Shown piece by piece: positions 49,738-61,222 of a stretch of DNA of 64,000 nt. The notes beneath the pieces are model-generated. The model did no database searches and was not told where the DNA came from. It was given only the letters and a program-made list of their open reading frames with translations. A program made the translations under genes and the position numbers. This DNA comes from Afifella aestuarii (GTDB lineage Bacteria > Pseudomonadota > Alphaproteobacteria > Rhizobiales > Afifellaceae). The stretch lies in contig NZ_SAUF01000001.1 of the NCBI RefSeq assembly GCF_004023665.1, positions 62,001-126,000 of the forward strand, in the 5' to 3' direction. The number at the start of each line of letters is the position of its first letter. The stretch's first letter is position 1.

Positions 49738-49766
49738 TTGCCTGGTGCGGCAGAGGCGTCTAGGGA
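49738..49766 (+). promoter_or_regulatory. Candidate promoter of pheT
   Basis: TTGCCT (49738-49743), 17 bases, TAGGGA (49761-49766), 27 bases upstream of the pheT ATG. The -10 is weak. A promoter is expected here since pheT follows a strong terminator. Confidence 0.35.
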
Positions 49767-49793
49767 TCGGCAACGATCGCGACGAAGACGAAC

Positions 49794-52199
49794 ATGAAAT
49801 TCACTCTCTCCTGGCTCAAATCCTTCCTCGACACCGACGCTTCGGCAGAGGAGATCGCCGACAAGCTCACCATGATCGGTCTCGAGCTTGAAAGCCTCAC
49901 CAATCCGGCCGATGCGCTGAAGCCCTTCGTCATCGCAAAGGTGCTCGAAGCCAAGCAGCATCCGAACGCCGACAGGCTGCGCGTCTGTCAGGTCGATCCG
50001 GGAACGGGCGAGGCTATTCAGGTGGTCTGCGGGGCACCCAATGCCCGCACCGGCATGATCGGCGTTTTCGCGCCTGTCGGCTCTTACGTTCCAGGCACGG
50101 GCATCGAGCTCAAGGCCGGCAATCTGCGCGGCCAGGCCTCGAACGGCATGCTGGTCTCGGAACGCGAATTGATGCTCTCCGACGATCATGAGGGCATCAT
50201 CGACCTTCCCGACGACGCGCCGGTTGGCACGCCCTATGCGACCTGGGCGGGGCTCGACGACCCCGTCATCGATATCGGCGTCACACCGAACCGGCCCGAC
50301 GCTCTCGGCGTCTACGGCATTGCCCGAGACCTCGCCGCAGCCGGGATGGGCACGCTGAAGCCGCTCGAGGCGGCACCGGTCGAGGGAGCCTTCAAGAGCC
50401 CGATCGGCGTCGAACTCCGTTTCGACGGAGACGATACGAGCCCCTGCCCGCATTTCGTCGGCCGCTATATCCGCGGCGTCAAGAACGGTCCCTCTCCCGC
50501 CTGGATGCAAAAGCGGCTTCGGGCGATCGGGCTTCGGCCGATCTCGGCGCTTGTCGACGTCACCAATTACATGACCATCGCCTATGGCCGGCCGCTGCAC
50601 GTCTTCGATGCCGCCAAAGTCAAAGGCACGATCCATGCGCGCCTGGCAAAGCCCGGCGAGACCATCGAGGCACTCGACGGGCGCACCTATTCGCTCGACG
50701 AGACGATGACGGTGATTGCCGACGACGCAGGACCTGAAGGACTTGCCGGCGTCATGGGCGGCGAGGTGTCCGGCGTCAGCGAGACGACGACGGACGTGTT
50801 TCTGGAATCGGCCTATTTCGATCCGATCCGCACCGCCTCCACCGGACGCAAGCTCAATCTTCTGTCCGATGCCCGTTACCGCTTCGAGCGCGGCATCGAC
50901 CCGGCCTTCACCGAGCCGGGCGCGGAGATCGCCACCCGCCTCATCCTCGACATGTGCGGGGGCGAAGCCTCCGAGATCGTCATCGCCGGCGAAGCGCCGC
51001 TTCGAAACGCCAATGCGCGTCTGCGCATGAACCGCGTGACGACGCTCGCTGGCGTCGAGATCGCACCACGGACCCAGGTCGATATTCTGGAAAGCCTCGG
51101 CTTCGCCGTTGCCGGGACCGACGAAGAGATCGTCGCAGCGATTCCCTCATGGCGTCCGGACGTCAATGGCGAGGCGGATCTCGTGGAAGAGATCGTGCGC
51201 ATCCACGGGCTTGAGAAAATCGCTCACGTTATGCTGCCGCGCACCGATGCCGTCACGAAGCCGAAGCTCTCCGTGCAGCAACGGCGCCGGTTCAAGGCGG
51301 CCCGCGCACTTGCCTCGCGCGGCTTTAACGAGGCCGTGACCTGGTCCTTCCTGCCGTCCGATCAGGCGCGTCTCTTCGGCGGCGGCGAAGACCTCCTCGC
51401 CCTCGATAATCCGATTTCGACGGAGCTGTCCGATATGCGGCCGTCGCTGCTTGCCGGATTGATCGCTGCCGCTTCCAGGAACGCCGATCGTGGCACGGAA
51501 ACGCAAGCGCTTTGCGAAGTGGGACAGGTCTATCCAGGCGACCGCCCGGAGGATGAACGCCTCCACGCCACGGGTATCCGCCTCGGCGTCACCGGACCGC
51601 GCAGCGCGCTTCAGGCCCCGCGGGGCGTCGATCTCTTCGACGCCAAAGCGGACGTGCTCGCAGTTCTCGAACTTCTCGGCGCACCGGTCGACAAGGTGCA
51701 GGTGCAGGCCGAAGGGCCCGAGTGGTATCATCCAGGGCGTGTCGGCACGGTCACTCTCGGCCCGAAGAACAAACTCGCGACCTTCGGTGAACTTCATCCC
51801 CATATCCTGGAGGCTTTCGATGTCTCGGGACCGCTCGTCGGCTTTGAGATCGACATCGACGCCATTCCGGTGCCGAAATCACAGCGTGCCGCACGCGCGG
51901 CGTTGAAGATTTCGGGCTACCAGGCTGTCCGGCGCGACTTCGCCTTCGTCATCGAAGACAATGTTCCCGCAGAAAAGCTCGTGCGTGCGGCCAAGGGCGC
52001 AGAAAAGAGCCTGATTAGCCAGGTCAACGTCTTCGACGTCTTCAGAGGCGCGGCAATCGGCGAAGGCTACAAGTCGATCGCCATCGAAGTGACACTAACG
52101 CCCGAAGACCGCACATTGACGGAAGCAGAGATCGAGGCAGTCTCCAGCCGAGTCGTCCAGGCCGTGGAGAAGGCAACCGGCGGTCAGTTGCGGCGTTGA
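49794..52199 (+). CDS. pheT: Phenylalanyl-tRNA synthetase beta subunit
   Basis: PheT supports tRNA binding and editing of Tyr-tRNA-Phe. The 801-residue protein starts MKFTLSWLKSFLDTDAS and has an N-terminal tRNA-binding (EMAP-like) domain (about 40-150: VLEAKQHPNADRLRVCQVD), B3/B4 editing domain, B5 domain, a degenerate class II core and a C-terminal FDX-ACB anticodon-binding domain (about 705-800: SGYQAVRRDFAFVIED). Full length for the bacterial type. Confidence 0.96.
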   Translation: MKFTLSWLKSFLDTDASAEEIADKLTMIGLELESLTNPADALKPFVIAKVLEAKQHPNADRLRVCQVDPGTGEAIQVVCGAPNARTGMIGVFAPVGSYVPGTGIELKAGNLRGQASNGMLVSERELMLSDDHEGIIDLPDDAPVGTPYATWAGLDDPVIDIGVTPNRPDALGVYGIARDLAAAGMGTLKPLEAAPVEGAFKSPIGVELRFDGDDTSPCPHFVGRYIRGVKNGPSPAWMQKRLRAIGLRPISALVDVTNYMTIAYGRPLHVFDAAKVKGTIHARLAKPGETIEALDGRTYSLDETMTVIADDAGPEGLAGVMGGEVSGVSETTTDVFLESAYFDPIRTASTGRKLNLLSDARYRFERGIDPAFTEPGAEIATRLILDMCGGEASEIVIAGEAPLRNANARLRMNRVTTLAGVEIAPRTQVDILESLGFAVAGTDEEIVAAIPSWRPDVNGEADLVEEIVRIHGLEKIAHVMLPRTDAVTKPKLSVQQRRRFKAARALASRGFNEAVTWSFLPSDQARLFGGGEDLLALDNPISTELSDMRPSLLAGLIAAASRNADRGTETQALCEVGQVYPGDRPEDERLHATGIRLGVTGPRSALQAPRGVDLFDAKADVLAVLELLGAPVDKVQVQAEGPEWYHPGRVGTVTLGPKNKLATFGELHPHILEAFDVSGPLVGFEIDIDAIPVPKSQRAARAALKISGYQAVRRDFAFVIEDNVPAEKLVRAAKGAEKSLISQVNVFDVFRGAAIGEGYKSIAIEVTLTPEDRTLTEAEIEAVSSRVVQAVEKATGGQLRR

Positions 52200-52212
52200 A
52201 CCCAACGAGATC

Positions 52213-52240
52213 TTCCACAGCTTGTGGTAAAGCTGTGGAA
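52213..52240. repeat. Perfect inverted repeat downstream of pheT
   Basis: TTCCACAGCTT (52213-52223), loop GTGGTA, AAGCTGTGGAA (52230-52240), 14 bases after the pheT stop. No T-run follows. It could be a terminator of weak type, an RNA stabiliser or a protein site. A second dyad CCTTCCC-GGA-GGGAAGG lies at 52305-52321. The 149-base convergent gap to uspA has no other content. Confidence 0.5.
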
Positions 52241-52348
52241 ATCGTCTGATTCTCGATGAAGAACGTCCGATATCTCAGGATGTTGGCGGATGTTTTTGTT
52301 TTGTCCTTCCCGGAGGGAAGGTCGAAGATCAAAGCAGGAACAAGACCG

Positions 52349-52843
52349 TCAGACGATCTCGTCCATCACCTCGTCTGAGAGGTTTTCCGGAACGATCGTG
52401 ACCGGAATCGGGAATGCGGCACCGCCTTTTTGCGCAATCGAGGAGACGAGCGGGCCAGGTCCTTCCGAACCGCCGGAGGCGGCGAGAACGAGAATGGCGA
52501 TGTCCTCGTCTTCTTCGATGAGCTTGCGGATCTCGTCGGCCCGCTTGCCTTCGCGGATGACGAGCTCGGGCTCGATCCGCGACATGTCGGCCATGCGCGA
52601 GGCGAAGCGCCCAAGAATATTCTCCGCCTCTTCCATGGCTTCGGCACGCATCACTTCTTCGACGCCCAGCCAGTGCTGGAAATCACCGGGCTCCGTGACG
52701 AAAAGCATGGTAACGGCGCCGTTGGTGCGCTCCGCACGCTTTGCGGCATAGCGCATCGCGCGCACGCATTCCGGCGTGTCGTCGATCACCACCAGGAATT
52801 TCCGCTTGTGGCCCTCTGCCCGGGCGCGTCTCGGCCGCATCAT
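52349..52843 (-). CDS. Universal stress protein (UspA domain)
   Basis: The 164-residue single-domain protein starts with a basic leader (MMRPRRARAEGHKRK), then FLVVIDDTPECVRAMRYAAK, the usual strand 1 and Asp of UspA. The ATP-binding G-x2-G-x9-G-S/T pattern near the end (ASGGSEGPGPL...PVTIVPE) is only partly present, so ATP binding is doubtful. Its role is unknown beyond general stress. It lies 49 bases downstream of trpS in the same direction. The start may be ATG 52843 or the adjacent ATG 52840. Confidence 0.85.
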   Translation of the reverse strand: MMRPRRARAEGHKRKFLVVIDDTPECVRAMRYAAKRAERTNGAVTMLFVTEPGDFQHWLGVEEVMRAEAMEEAENILGRFASRMADMSRIEPELVIREGKRADEIRKLIEEDEDIAILVLAASGGSEGPGPLVSSIAQKGGAAFPIPVTIVPENLSDEVMDEIV

Positions 52844-52892
52844 GCACTCATGCTGCCATTGGCGGGAGCTGTCAGCAAGCGCGGCGTCGCCG

Positions 52893-53954
52893 TCATGCGG
52901 CAGGCCCGCTCTTGGCCTGCGGCCGCAAGAGCCCGACCACGTCCTTCACCTCGTCCATGATCGGATCGGCAATGGCGCGCGCCCTGTCGGCGCCACGGGC
53001 GAGCAGCGCGTCGATCTCGGCCGGATCGGCGAGCAAGCGCCGCATCTCGTCGGCGATCGGCGCGAGGCGAGCAACCGCAAGATCGGCGAGCGCCGGCTTG
53101 AAGGCGGCAAAGCCCTGTCCGCCATATTCGGCGAGCACGGCCTCCTTGCTGATGCCGGCGAGTGCCGCATAAATCCCGACGAGGTTTTCGGCACCGGCAC
53201 GATCCTTGAGACCCTCGAGCTCAGAGGGAAGCGGCTCCGGATCGGTGCGCGCCTTGCGCACCTTCTGGGAGATCGCATCGGCGTCGTCGGTCATGTTGAT
53301 GCGCGAATAATCGGACGGGTCCGACTTCGACATCTTCTTGGTGCCATCGCGCAGGCTCATGACGCGCGTCGCCGGCCCCGTGATGAACGCCTCCGGCAGC
53401 GGGAAAAACTCCTCTGCAAAGCCGTGAGCGGCGATCGATTCGGCGAAATCGTTGTTGAACTTCTGCGCAATGTTGCGGGCGAGTTCCAGATGCTGCTTCT
53501 GATCCTCGCCGACCGGCACATGCGTGGCCCGGTAGACGAGAATGTCGGCGGCCATCAGGTTGGGATAGACGAAGAGGCCCGTGGAAACGTTCTCGCGATC
53601 CTTGCCCGCCTTCTCCTTGAACTGCGTCATGCGATTGAGCCAGCCCATGCGGGCGACGCAGTTGAACACCCAGCCAAGCTCGGCGTGAGCCGCCACGGCC
53701 GATTGATTGAAGATGATCGAGCGCTCGGGATCGACGCCGCCGGCGATATAGGCAGCGGTCAGTTCGCGAATGTTGGAGCGCAGCTCCTTCGGATCCTGCC
53801 ACAGGGTGATGGCGTGGAGATCGACGACGCAATAGATGCAATCGTGCGTCTCCTGCATCTTCACCCAGTTCACCATGGCTCCGAGATAATTGCCGAGATG
53901 CAGCGAATGGGTCGGTTGCATGCCGGAAAAGACACGGTGTGGATGGCTTGTCAT
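52893..53954 (-). CDS. trpS: Tryptophanyl-tRNA synthetase
   Basis: TrpS charges tRNA-Trp. The 353-residue class I enzyme has the nucleotide-binding HLGNYLGAM (HIGH region), [15 protein letters not shown] and KMSKSDPSD (about residues 206-215). It is 75 bases downstream of murJ; the order murJ-trpS-usp is common in rhizobia. Confidence 0.96.
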   Translation of the reverse strand: MTSHPHRVFSGMQPTHSLHLGNYLGAMVNWVKMQETHDCIYCVVDLHAITLWQDPKELRSNIRELTAAYIAGGVDPERSIIFNQSAVAAHAELGWVFNCVARMGWLNRMTQFKEKAGKDRENVSTGLFVYPNLMAADILVYRATHVPVGEDQKQHLELARNIAQKFNNDFAESIAAHGFAEEFFPLPEAFITGPATRVMSLRDGTKKMSKSDPSDYSRINMTDDADAISQKVRKARTDPEPLPSELEGLKDRAGAENLVGIYAALAGISKEAVLAEYGGQGFAAFKPALADLAVARLAPIADEMRRLLADPAEIDALLARGADRARAIADPIMDEVKDVVGLLRPQAKSGPAA

Positions 53955-54029
53955 GGGGATTGTCCGAAGGAAACGGTGGGAATTTCGGATGCCGTTATCG
54001 CCGCTCGATCACCACCACGCAAGGCCGCT

Positions 54030-55592
54030 TCACGCAGCCCTGCGCCGCATGAGACCGGCGAGCACACGCAGATCCGCCGCCCCGATCAGATGCGCCACGG
54101 CGAAGTAAACGGCGGCGGCAACGCCGCATAAGCCGAGCAGCAGACCAAAACGCACGAGGAAGGGTTCGCCCGGCGCCATCAGCGACGCGAGCCAGAGGGC
54201 GCCGACGTAGAGCACGCCGCCCAGAACGGCCGATGCTGCGACAATGCGTGGCGTCCGGCGCAGAACGGCACTGTCGACGGTCCAATGGCCCCGACGGCGC
54301 AACGTCAGTATGAGCAGCGTGATGTTGGTCCAGCCGGAAACCGCCTCGGCGGTCGCGATCCCCGCCTCGGCAAAAATCGGAAAAAGCGTGAGAGCGAGCG
54401 CCACGTTGATCGAAACGGCGATGGCGGAGAACATCATCGGCGTCTTGGTGTCCTCGCGGGCGAAATACCCGGGCGTGAACACCTTCACGAGGACGAAGGC
54501 GGGCAGTCCGAAACCGAAGACGCGCAGGGCTGCGGCCGTCGCCTCTCGCGTCTCCACGGAAAAGGCACCGCGCTCGAAAAGCACACTCACCAGCGTTTCG
54601 GGGATGGCGATCAGCGCGGCGGCTGCCGGCAGCGTCAGGAAGAAGGCGAATTCGAGCGCCCGGTTCTGCACATGCGTCGCCTCGCGAAAATGCTCCGCCT
54701 TCAAGGTGCGCGACAGTTCCGGCAGGAGGACGACGCCGATCGCGATCCCCACCACGCCAAGCGGCAGCTGATAGAGCCTGTCGGCATATTGCAGGATCGA
54801 AATGGCGCCCGCCTTGGTGGAGGCGATGATCTGGCCGATGAAGAGATTGATCTGGGTGATGCCGCCGGCGGCGGCGGCAGGTGCAGCAAGCCAGAGAAGC
54901 CGCTTCACGCTCGGTGTCAGCCTGGGCCGTTTCAGGCGCATATGGAAACCGATGCGCCGCGCCGCCCAGGCGACCATGAGGAGCTGCAGCACACCCGCCA
55001 CCAGCACCGACCAGGAAAGAATTCGGCCAACCTCGGGGCCGCTCATGTCCTTTAAGAAGGTGACGGCAAGCGCGGCGATCGTGGTGACGTTCAGAAGGAC
55101 GGGGGCGAGTGCGGGAATGAAAAACGTGCGGTGGGCGTTCAAGACGCCCGTCACCATCGCCGTCAGCGACATCAAGACGAGATAGGGAAACATCACCCTG
55201 AAGAGCTCGATCGTCAGGGTGAACTTTGCGGGATCCTCACGGAAGCCCGGCGCCAGAATGGTGACGATGAGCGGGGTGGCCACCATCACGAGGGCGGTGA
55301 GTGCGAGAAGCACGAACATGAGCGCCGCCAGCACATCCTCTGCGAACAGGCGGGCCCGATCCTCCCCGTCGCCTTCGAGCGTGCGCGAATAAAGCGGCAC
55401 GAAAGCCGCGTTGAAGGCGCCTTCTGCAAAGAGCCTGCGAAACAGGTTTGGAAACCGGAAGGCGGCGTAAAAGGCATCGGCCACCGGCCCGGCGCCGAGA
55501 GCCGCAGCGATCAACATCTCCCGGACGAAACCGAGAACCCGGCTGGCGAGCGTGGCGCCGCCGACGGAGACGAATTTTTTGACGAGGCTCAC
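54030..55592 (-). CDS. murJ: Lipid II flippase MurJ (MviN)
   Basis: MurJ moves lipid II across the inner membrane for peptidoglycan synthesis. The 520-residue polytopic protein has about 14 hydrophobic segments; near the N-terminus it has SRVLGFVREMLIAAALGAG and FRFPNLFRRLFAEGAFNAAF, the MviN signatures, including the conserved Arg residues of the central cavity. The start is GTG 55592, giving MSLVKKF. It lies 60 bases downstream of glnD. Confidence 0.95.
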   Translation of the reverse strand: MSLVKKFVSVGGATLASRVLGFVREMLIAAALGAGPVADAFYAAFRFPNLFRRLFAEGAFNAAFVPLYSRTLEGDGEDRARLFAEDVLAALMFVLLALTALVMVATPLIVTILAPGFREDPAKFTLTIELFRVMFPYLVLMSLTAMVTGVLNAHRTFFIPALAPVLLNVTTIAALAVTFLKDMSGPEVGRILSWSVLVAGVLQLLMVAWAARRIGFHMRLKRPRLTPSVKRLLWLAAPAAAAGGITQINLFIGQIIASTKAGAISILQYADRLYQLPLGVVGIAIGVVLLPELSRTLKAEHFREATHVQNRALEFAFFLTLPAAAALIAIPETLVSVLFERGAFSVETREATAAALRVFGFGLPAFVLVKVFTPGYFAREDTKTPMMFSAIAVSINVALALTLFPIFAEAGIATAEAVSGWTNITLLILTLRRRGHWTVDSAVLRRTPRIVAASAVLGGVLYVGALWLASLMAPGEPFLVRFGLLLGLCGVAAAVYFAVAHLIGAADLRVLAGLMRRRAA

Positions 55593-55652
55593 GGGCGGCG
55601 GCTCATTCTGTAAAAAAGCGCAGAGGGGAGAAGAGAAGCAAGGAGGCCGCTC

Positions 55653-58472
55653 TCAAGAGGCCGCCAAGGCCGCCGCATCCGCGGCAGCGCCTTCGATGAT
55701 GGCAACGAGTTCGCGCCGGATGCGCTTCTGGCGCGCCTGCGCCGTGATTTTCTGGCCGAGAAGATCGGTCACGTAGAACGTATCGACCGCGCGTTCGCCG
55801 AAGGTGGCGATGTGGGCGGAGGCGATGTCGAGACTGAGATCGGCGATCACCCGCGTCAGATCGTAGAGAAGCCCGATGCGATCGAGACAGGCGATCTCGA
55901 TCACCGTGAACCGGTCAGAGAGAGAATTGTCGATCTTGACGTCGGGCTCGATGGTGAAGGCATCCTGCTTCGCCGGACCTTCGCGCCGCTTGGCGAGCAT
56001 GTCGGGAAGATGCACATGGCCGGCCAGCGCTTGTTCGATCAGGGCTGCGACCCGCTCGGCGCGCCGCCTCTCATCCGCATCCGCCTCGAAAGCGCGGGAG
56101 ACGACGATGGTATCGAGTGCGCGACCGTCCGTGGTGGTGAAGATTTGCGCGTCGACGATGTTCGCACCCGTCGCCGAGCACGCCCCGGCCATCAAAGCGA
56201 GCAGCCGCGGATGGTCGGGCGTCAGGATGGAAATCTCGGTGACAGCCTCGAAATCGCGCACCGTCACTTCGTGAGCGAAAGGCCGGTTGCCATCGCCCGT
56301 GCGGCGGATGAACTCGGCATGCCGGACCTGGTCTTCCAGCGCCGTGCGCAGCCAGTAGGCCGGGTAATGCAGTTCGAGCAGGCGTTCGCGCTCCTCCTGT
56401 GGCCAGTCTGAAAGCTTGGCGGAGAGCTCGGCGCGGGCGCGGGCGATGCGCTCGTTGCGGGCTATCTTGGAATGGCCGCCGGTCAGGATCAGCTCGGTCT
56501 CGTTGTAGAGCGTGCGCAGAAGCTGGCCTTTCCAGCCGTTCCAGACACCCGGTCCAACGGCCCGGATATCGCAGACGGTGACGATCAGGAGCAGCTTCAA
56601 ACGCTCCGTCGTCTGCACCACCTTGGCGAAGTCCATGATGGTGCGTCGATCGGCAAGATCGCGCGACTGCGCCGTGATCGACATCGTGAGGTGCTGCTCC
56701 ACGAGCCAGGCGACGGTTTCCGTCTGGTGGGCGGTGAGACCGAGCCGCGGGCCGACCTTTCGGGCAATGCGGGCCCCGGCGATGGAATGATCTTCCACCC
56801 GTCCCTTGGCGATGTCGTGCAGAAGCAGCGCCACGTAGAGCACCGTCTTGTCTGCGATCTCCGGCAGGAAATCCGTGCACAGCGGCAAATCTTCGGTGAG
56901 GCGCCCGCTTTCCAAAGCGGCGAGCGTTCCGATCGTGCGGATCAGATGCTCATCCACCGTGAAGTGGTGATACATGTTGAACTGCATCATCGCGACGATG
57001 CGGCCGAACTCCGGCAGGAACTTCCCGAGCACCCCGGTCTCGTTCATCTGCCGCAGAATGACCTCCGTATTCTCTCCCGAACAGAGGATCGAAAGGAAAA
57101 GACGGTTCGCTTCCGGATCGTTCTGCAGATCCGGCCCGATCAGGCGCAGCGACTTCGTGATGAGGCGCACCGTATCGGGGTGAAAGGCGTGGCTGCCTTC
57201 CGCAGCATAATGAAAAACGCGGATGAGATTGACCGGATCGCGGGTGAAGACGGCTTCGTCACGCTCGCGCAGCCGGTTGTTCTCGACGTAAAAGTCGCCG
57301 AGAAAAGCGGCCTCCTGCCGCCGCACTTTGAACGTCCGCAGGAGACGGTTGAGGCGCGCCTCCTTCTTCTGCTGGCGCTCTTCGAGGGCCGCACAGACGA
57401 TGCGCGTCAGGTCGCCCACGTCCTTCGCCACGAGAAAATAGTGCTTCATGAAGCGTTCGACGGCTTTGAGCCCGGGATGCCGGGTGTAGCCGAGCCTTCG
57501 GGCGAGCTCGGGCTGGAGATCGAAGGAGAGGCGTTCCTCCGCCCGGCCGGTGATGAAATGCAGATGACAGCGCACCGCCCAGAGGAAGTCGTCGCATTTG
57601 CGGAAGAGACGGTTTTCGGCGCGGCTCAAGAGGCCAGCTTCGACGAGCGCCTCGCCACCGGCATGCGTCTGATAGACGTATTTGCCGATCCAATAGAGCG
57701 TCTGCAGATCGCGTTGGCCGCCCTTGCCTTCCTTGACATGCGGCTCGACCAGATAGCGTGATGTGCCGATGCGCGCATGCCGGGAATCGCGCTCTGCGAG
57801 CTTGGAAGCGATAAATTCCGGCGCCGTGCCTGCCACCACTTCCTTGTTGAAGCGCTCCTGTAGATCCTTGAACAGGCTGTCTTCGCCGCAGAGGAAGCGC
57901 GCCTCCAGAAGCGCCGTGCGCACGGTCATATCCTGCCTGGCCATGCGGATCGATTCGGTCACCGTGCGGGTTCCGTGACCCACTTTGAGGCCGAGATCCC
58001 ACAGCATGTAGAGAACGAATTCCGTCACGCTCTCCGACCAGGCGGTGGATTTATAAGGAAACAGAAACAGCAGATCGATGTCGGAGCCGGGCGCAAGCGT
58101 GCCGCGGCCGTAGCCGCCGACGGCGGCAACCGTGAGCCGCTCGGCGGAAGAAGGATTGCTCGCCGGATAAACAAGGCCGCCGAAATCGACGAGAGCCACG
58201 ATCATGGCGTCGAAGAAGGTCGAAAGCCTCTGTGCGGCCCTAACCCCCTTGCCGTCCTCCTCCAGATCCTCGCGCACTTTGGCGCGCGCCTCGCCGAGGG
58301 CGGCTTTGAGCCCGGCAAGAAGCTGCGCCCGAGCATCAGACCGCGCGGGATCGCCTTCCGCAAGAGGCGCACGAAACACCTCGGCCAATCGCTCGGGATC
58401 GATCGGCAAATCCGCGTAGCGGGAAAAATCGAGATCTATCGCAGAACGGAGTTCGGTCTCAGTCACGCTCAT
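55653..58472 (-). CDS. glnD: Bifunctional uridylyltransferase/uridylyl-removing enzyme GlnD
   Basis: GlnD senses glutamine and adds or removes UMP on PII proteins. The 939-residue protein has the nucleotidyltransferase site [17 protein letters not shown] (119-135), an HD hydrolase domain ([10 protein letters not shown], near 551), and two C-terminal ACT domains (about 749-830 and 853-930: [18 protein letters not shown]). All four parts are present and the length is normal for rhizobia. It overlaps mutS by four bases (ATGA), so it is coupled to mutS translation. Confidence 0.96.
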   Translation of the reverse strand: MSVTETELRSAIDLDFSRYADLPIDPERLAEVFRAPLAEGDPARSDARAQLLAGLKAALGEARAKVREDLEEDGKGVRAAQRLSTFFDAMIVALVDFGGLVYPASNPSSAERLTVAAVGGYGRGTLAPGSDIDLLFLFPYKSTAWSESVTEFVLYMLWDLGLKVGHGTRTVTESIRMARQDMTVRTALLEARFLCGEDSLFKDLQERFNKEVVAGTAPEFIASKLAERDSRHARIGTSRYLVEPHVKEGKGGQRDLQTLYWIGKYVYQTHAGGEALVEAGLLSRAENRLFRKCDDFLWAVRCHLHFITGRAEERLSFDLQPELARRLGYTRHPGLKAVERFMKHYFLVAKDVGDLTRIVCAALEERQQKKEARLNRLLRTFKVRRQEAAFLGDFYVENNRLRERDEAVFTRDPVNLIRVFHYAAEGSHAFHPDTVRLITKSLRLIGPDLQNDPEANRLFLSILCSGENTEVILRQMNETGVLGKFLPEFGRIVAMMQFNMYHHFTVDEHLIRTIGTLAALESGRLTEDLPLCTDFLPEIADKTVLYVALLLHDIAKGRVEDHSIAGARIARKVGPRLGLTAHQTETVAWLVEQHLTMSITAQSRDLADRRTIMDFAKVVQTTERLKLLLIVTVCDIRAVGPGVWNGWKGQLLRTLYNETELILTGGHSKIARNERIARARAELSAKLSDWPQEERERLLELHYPAYWLRTALEDQVRHAEFIRRTGDGNRPFAHEVTVRDFEAVTEISILTPDHPRLLALMAGACSATGANIVDAQIFTTTDGRALDTIVVSRAFEADADERRRAERVAALIEQALAGHVHLPDMLAKRREGPAKQDAFTIEPDVKIDNSLSDRFTVIEIACLDRIGLLYDLTRVIADLSLDIASAHIATFGERAVDTFYVTDLLGQKITAQARQKRIRRELVAIIEGAAADAAALAAS

Positions 58473-61222
58473 ATCTTTGCCGATCGACGCAGGCGTTTCA
58501 GTTCAAACAATTGGTCGAGAGCCTGCCTTGGGCTGAGCTCGTCCGGGTCGAGCCCGTCAATATAAGCCAACAACTTCGTGGTTTCTTCATCGATCTCGAC
58601 GCGCCCCGGTCTTGCGGCGAAGAGTGGCAGGTCGTTCAACAACTCCGCCGGGCTGGACTTGCGGTCGGCCGCCTCGAGCCTGTCGAGGATGACACGAGCC
58701 CGGGCGATGACCGGCGAGGGCAGGCCAGCGAGTTTTGCGACCTGGATGCCGTAAGAACGATCGGCCGCGCCGGCGACGACCTCGTGCAGGAACACCACAT
58801 CGCCCTTCCATTCCTTCACCCGCATCGTGGCGTTGTCGAGGCGGGGAAGCTTGCCGGAGAGCGCGGTGAGCTCGTGATAATGGGTGGCAAAGAGCGTCCG
58901 GCAGCGATTCTGCTCGTGCAGATGTTCAACCGCCGCCCAGGCGATGGAGAGGCCGTCGAATGTCGCCGTGCCACGCCCGATCTCGTCGAGAATGACGAGG
59001 GCTCCGGGGCCCGCCTGATTGAGGATCGCCGCCGTCTCGATCATCTCCACCATGAAGGTGGAGCGGCCGCGGGCGAGATCGTCGGCAGCCCCGACGCGCG
59101 AAAAAAGCCCGTCTACGACGCCGATATGCGCGGCCTTTGCCGGCACATAGGCGCCAGTCTGGGCGAGGATCGCAATGAGGGCATTCTGGCGAAGAAAGGT
59201 CGACTTGCCCGCCATATTCGGACCGGTGACGAGCCAGATGCGGCCTGTCTCGTCGTCGGCGTTGCCCAGATGGCAGGAATTGCCGACGAAGCTGTCGCCC
59301 GAGCGGCGGAGCGCCTGTTCCACGACGGGATGGCGCCCCTCTTCTACGATAAAGGCGCGGCTGGCATCGATATGGGGGCGAACGCAGTTTTCCGCCGCCG
59401 CAAACTCGGCGAAGCCTGCGGCGACATCGAGAGCCGCCAGCGCCTCGGCCGTCCGGCGGATATCACCGGCAAGCGCTCCGGCCGCCTGCGCGAGATCGGC
59501 GAAAATCTGCAACTCGATCGCCAGCGCCCGGTCGGCGGCGGAAGCAATCTCACGCTCCAACTCTCCCAGCCGCGGCGTCGTAAAGCGCATCGCATTGGCG
59601 AGCGTCTGGCGGTGGATGAAGCCCGATTCCTCCTTCTGCAGGGGTGCGGCCTGGGCGGCGCTCGCCTCGACGAAATAGCCGAGCACGTTGTTGTGGCGGA
59701 TCTTGAGGCCGCGCACACCTGTCGCGTCGCTGTATTCCTTCTGCAGCGAGGCGATAATGCGGCGGCTCTCATCGCGGAGAAGCCGCAGTTCGTCGAGGTC
59801 GGACGAGAAACCCGCACGCACGAAACCGCCGTCCCGCTTGAGGAGCGGCAGTTCCTCGGCAAGTGCTGAGTCGACCGACTGACTGAATTCGCGAGGCGCC
59901 TCTGACAGAACGCCGGCGATCTTCTTAAGCTCTGATTCTAAAGGCAAATCGAGCTCGGACAAGAGATCCGACAAAGACAGAGCGACCCGCAGGCCGGAGG
60001 AGAGTGCGGCAAGATCGCGAGGACCGCCTCGGTCCAGGGTCAGGCGCGTGAGGGCGCGCAGAATATCAGGTGCCTCACTGAGAACGCGCCGCAGTCTGGT
60101 TCTGAGCGCGTCTTCGTCGAGAAGCGTCGCGACGCTGTCGAGACGAAGATTGACCGCGGCCGGATCCGTCAACGGGCTCGCCAGACGCTGCGCGAGAAGA
60201 CGGGAGCCTGCGGGCGTCACCGTGCGGTCGATCGCCTCGATCAGCGACCCTTTCTTCTCGCCATGCAGCGTGCGGAAAAGCTCGAGATTGGCCCGGGTGG
60301 CCGCATCGATGCGCATCGCCGCGCCGTCATGCTCGCGGCGGAGCGGCGCGATCGGCGGACGCGCCGCGATCTGAGTCTTTTCGACATAAGCGAGAATGGC
60401 CGCGGCCGCCGCCGTCTCGGCGCGCGAGAAATCGCCGAGACCGTCGAGCGAGGCGACGCCGAAATAGGTCGTGATGCGTGCGCCGGCCGTCCCGGGCTCG
60501 AAAAAGGAGGCTGGCAGCGGCGACAAAGTGGCCCCGACGAGGGCGACGGCCGAGGAGAGCGCCTGATCGCTCGCCAGCTTGTCGACGACGAGCACTTCGC
60601 TCGGCTCGAGCCGCGCAAGACAGCGCTCCAGCCCGCCCGCCGGCACCGTCGTGACGCAGAACTCGCCGGTCGAAATATCGATCCAGGCAAGCGCATGGGC
60701 CGGGGCCTCCCCGTCGGAGGCCGGGATCCGGCTGACGGCCGCCAGAAAGTTGTTGCGCCTGGCGTCGAGCAACGTCTCTTCGGTGAGCGTGCCGGGCGTG
60801 ACGAGACGCGTCACCTCACGTCGAACGACGGATTTGGAGCCGCGGCGCCGGGCTTCCGCCGGATCTTCCGTTTGTTCACAGACGGCCACGCGGAACCCGG
60901 AGGCGATCAGCTTCTGTAGATAATCGTCAGCCGCGTGCACCGGCACGCCGGCCATGGGGATATCCTCTCCGAGATGCTTGCCGCGCTTCGTCAGCGCGAT
61001 GCCGAGGCAGCGCGAGGCCTTCTCCGCATCGTCGAAAAAGAGCTCGTAGAAATCGCCCATGCGATAGAACAGGAGGCAATCCGGATTGGCCGCCTTGATC
61101 TCGATATATTGCTCCATCATCGGCGTCAGCTTCGGCGCTGGCGCCTCCTTGAGGGCAGTCTCGTCAGGGTGGGGCTCCGGAGAGGACACCGGAGCGGTTT
61201 TTGTGGCAGAAGCGATCGGCAT
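58469..61222 (-). CDS. mutS: DNA mismatch repair protein MutS
   Basis: MutS recognises mismatches. The 917-residue protein has the Phe-x-Glu mismatch-binding segment ([11 protein letters not shown]) near residue 55-65, connector, lever and clamp domains, and a C-terminal ATPase with [13 protein letters not shown] (about 668) and Walker [12 protein letters not shown]. The usual order of an N-terminal leader of about 30 variable residues is seen. Overlap with glnD is conserved in alphaproteobacteria. It starts ATG 61222. Confidence 0.97.
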   Translation of the reverse strand: MPIASATKTAPVSSPEPHPDETALKEAPAPKLTPMMEQYIEIKAANPDCLLFYRMGDFYELFFDDAEKASRCLGIALTKRGKHLGEDIPMAGVPVHAADDYLQKLIASGFRVAVCEQTEDPAEARRRGSKSVVRREVTRLVTPGTLTEETLLDARRNNFLAAVSRIPASDGEAPAHALAWIDISTGEFCVTTVPAGGLERCLARLEPSEVLVVDKLASDQALSSAVALVGATLSPLPASFFEPGTAGARITTYFGVASLDGLGDFSRAETAAAAAILAYVEKTQIAARPPIAPLRREHDGAAMRIDAATRANLELFRTLHGEKKGSLIEAIDRTVTPAGSRLLAQRLASPLTDPAAVNLRLDSVATLLDEDALRTRLRRVLSEAPDILRALTRLTLDRGGPRDLAALSSGLRVALSLSDLLSELDLPLESELKKIAGVLSEAPREFSQSVDSALAEELPLLKRDGGFVRAGFSSDLDELRLLRDESRRIIASLQKEYSDATGVRGLKIRHNNVLGYFVEASAAQAAPLQKEESGFIHRQTLANAMRFTTPRLGELEREIASAADRALAIELQIFADLAQAAGALAGDIRRTAEALAALDVAAGFAEFAAAENCVRPHIDASRAFIVEEGRHPVVEQALRRSGDSFVGNSCHLGNADDETGRIWLVTGPNMAGKSTFLRQNALIAILAQTGAYVPAKAAHIGVVDGLFSRVGAADDLARGRSTFMVEMIETAAILNQAGPGALVILDEIGRGTATFDGLSIAWAAVEHLHEQNRCRTLFATHYHELTALSGKLPRLDNATMRVKEWKGDVVFLHEVVAGAADRSYGIQVAKLAGLPSPVIARARVILDRLEAADRKSSPAELLNDLPLFAARPGRVEIDEETTKLLAYIDGLDPDELSPRQALDQLFELKRLRRSAKI

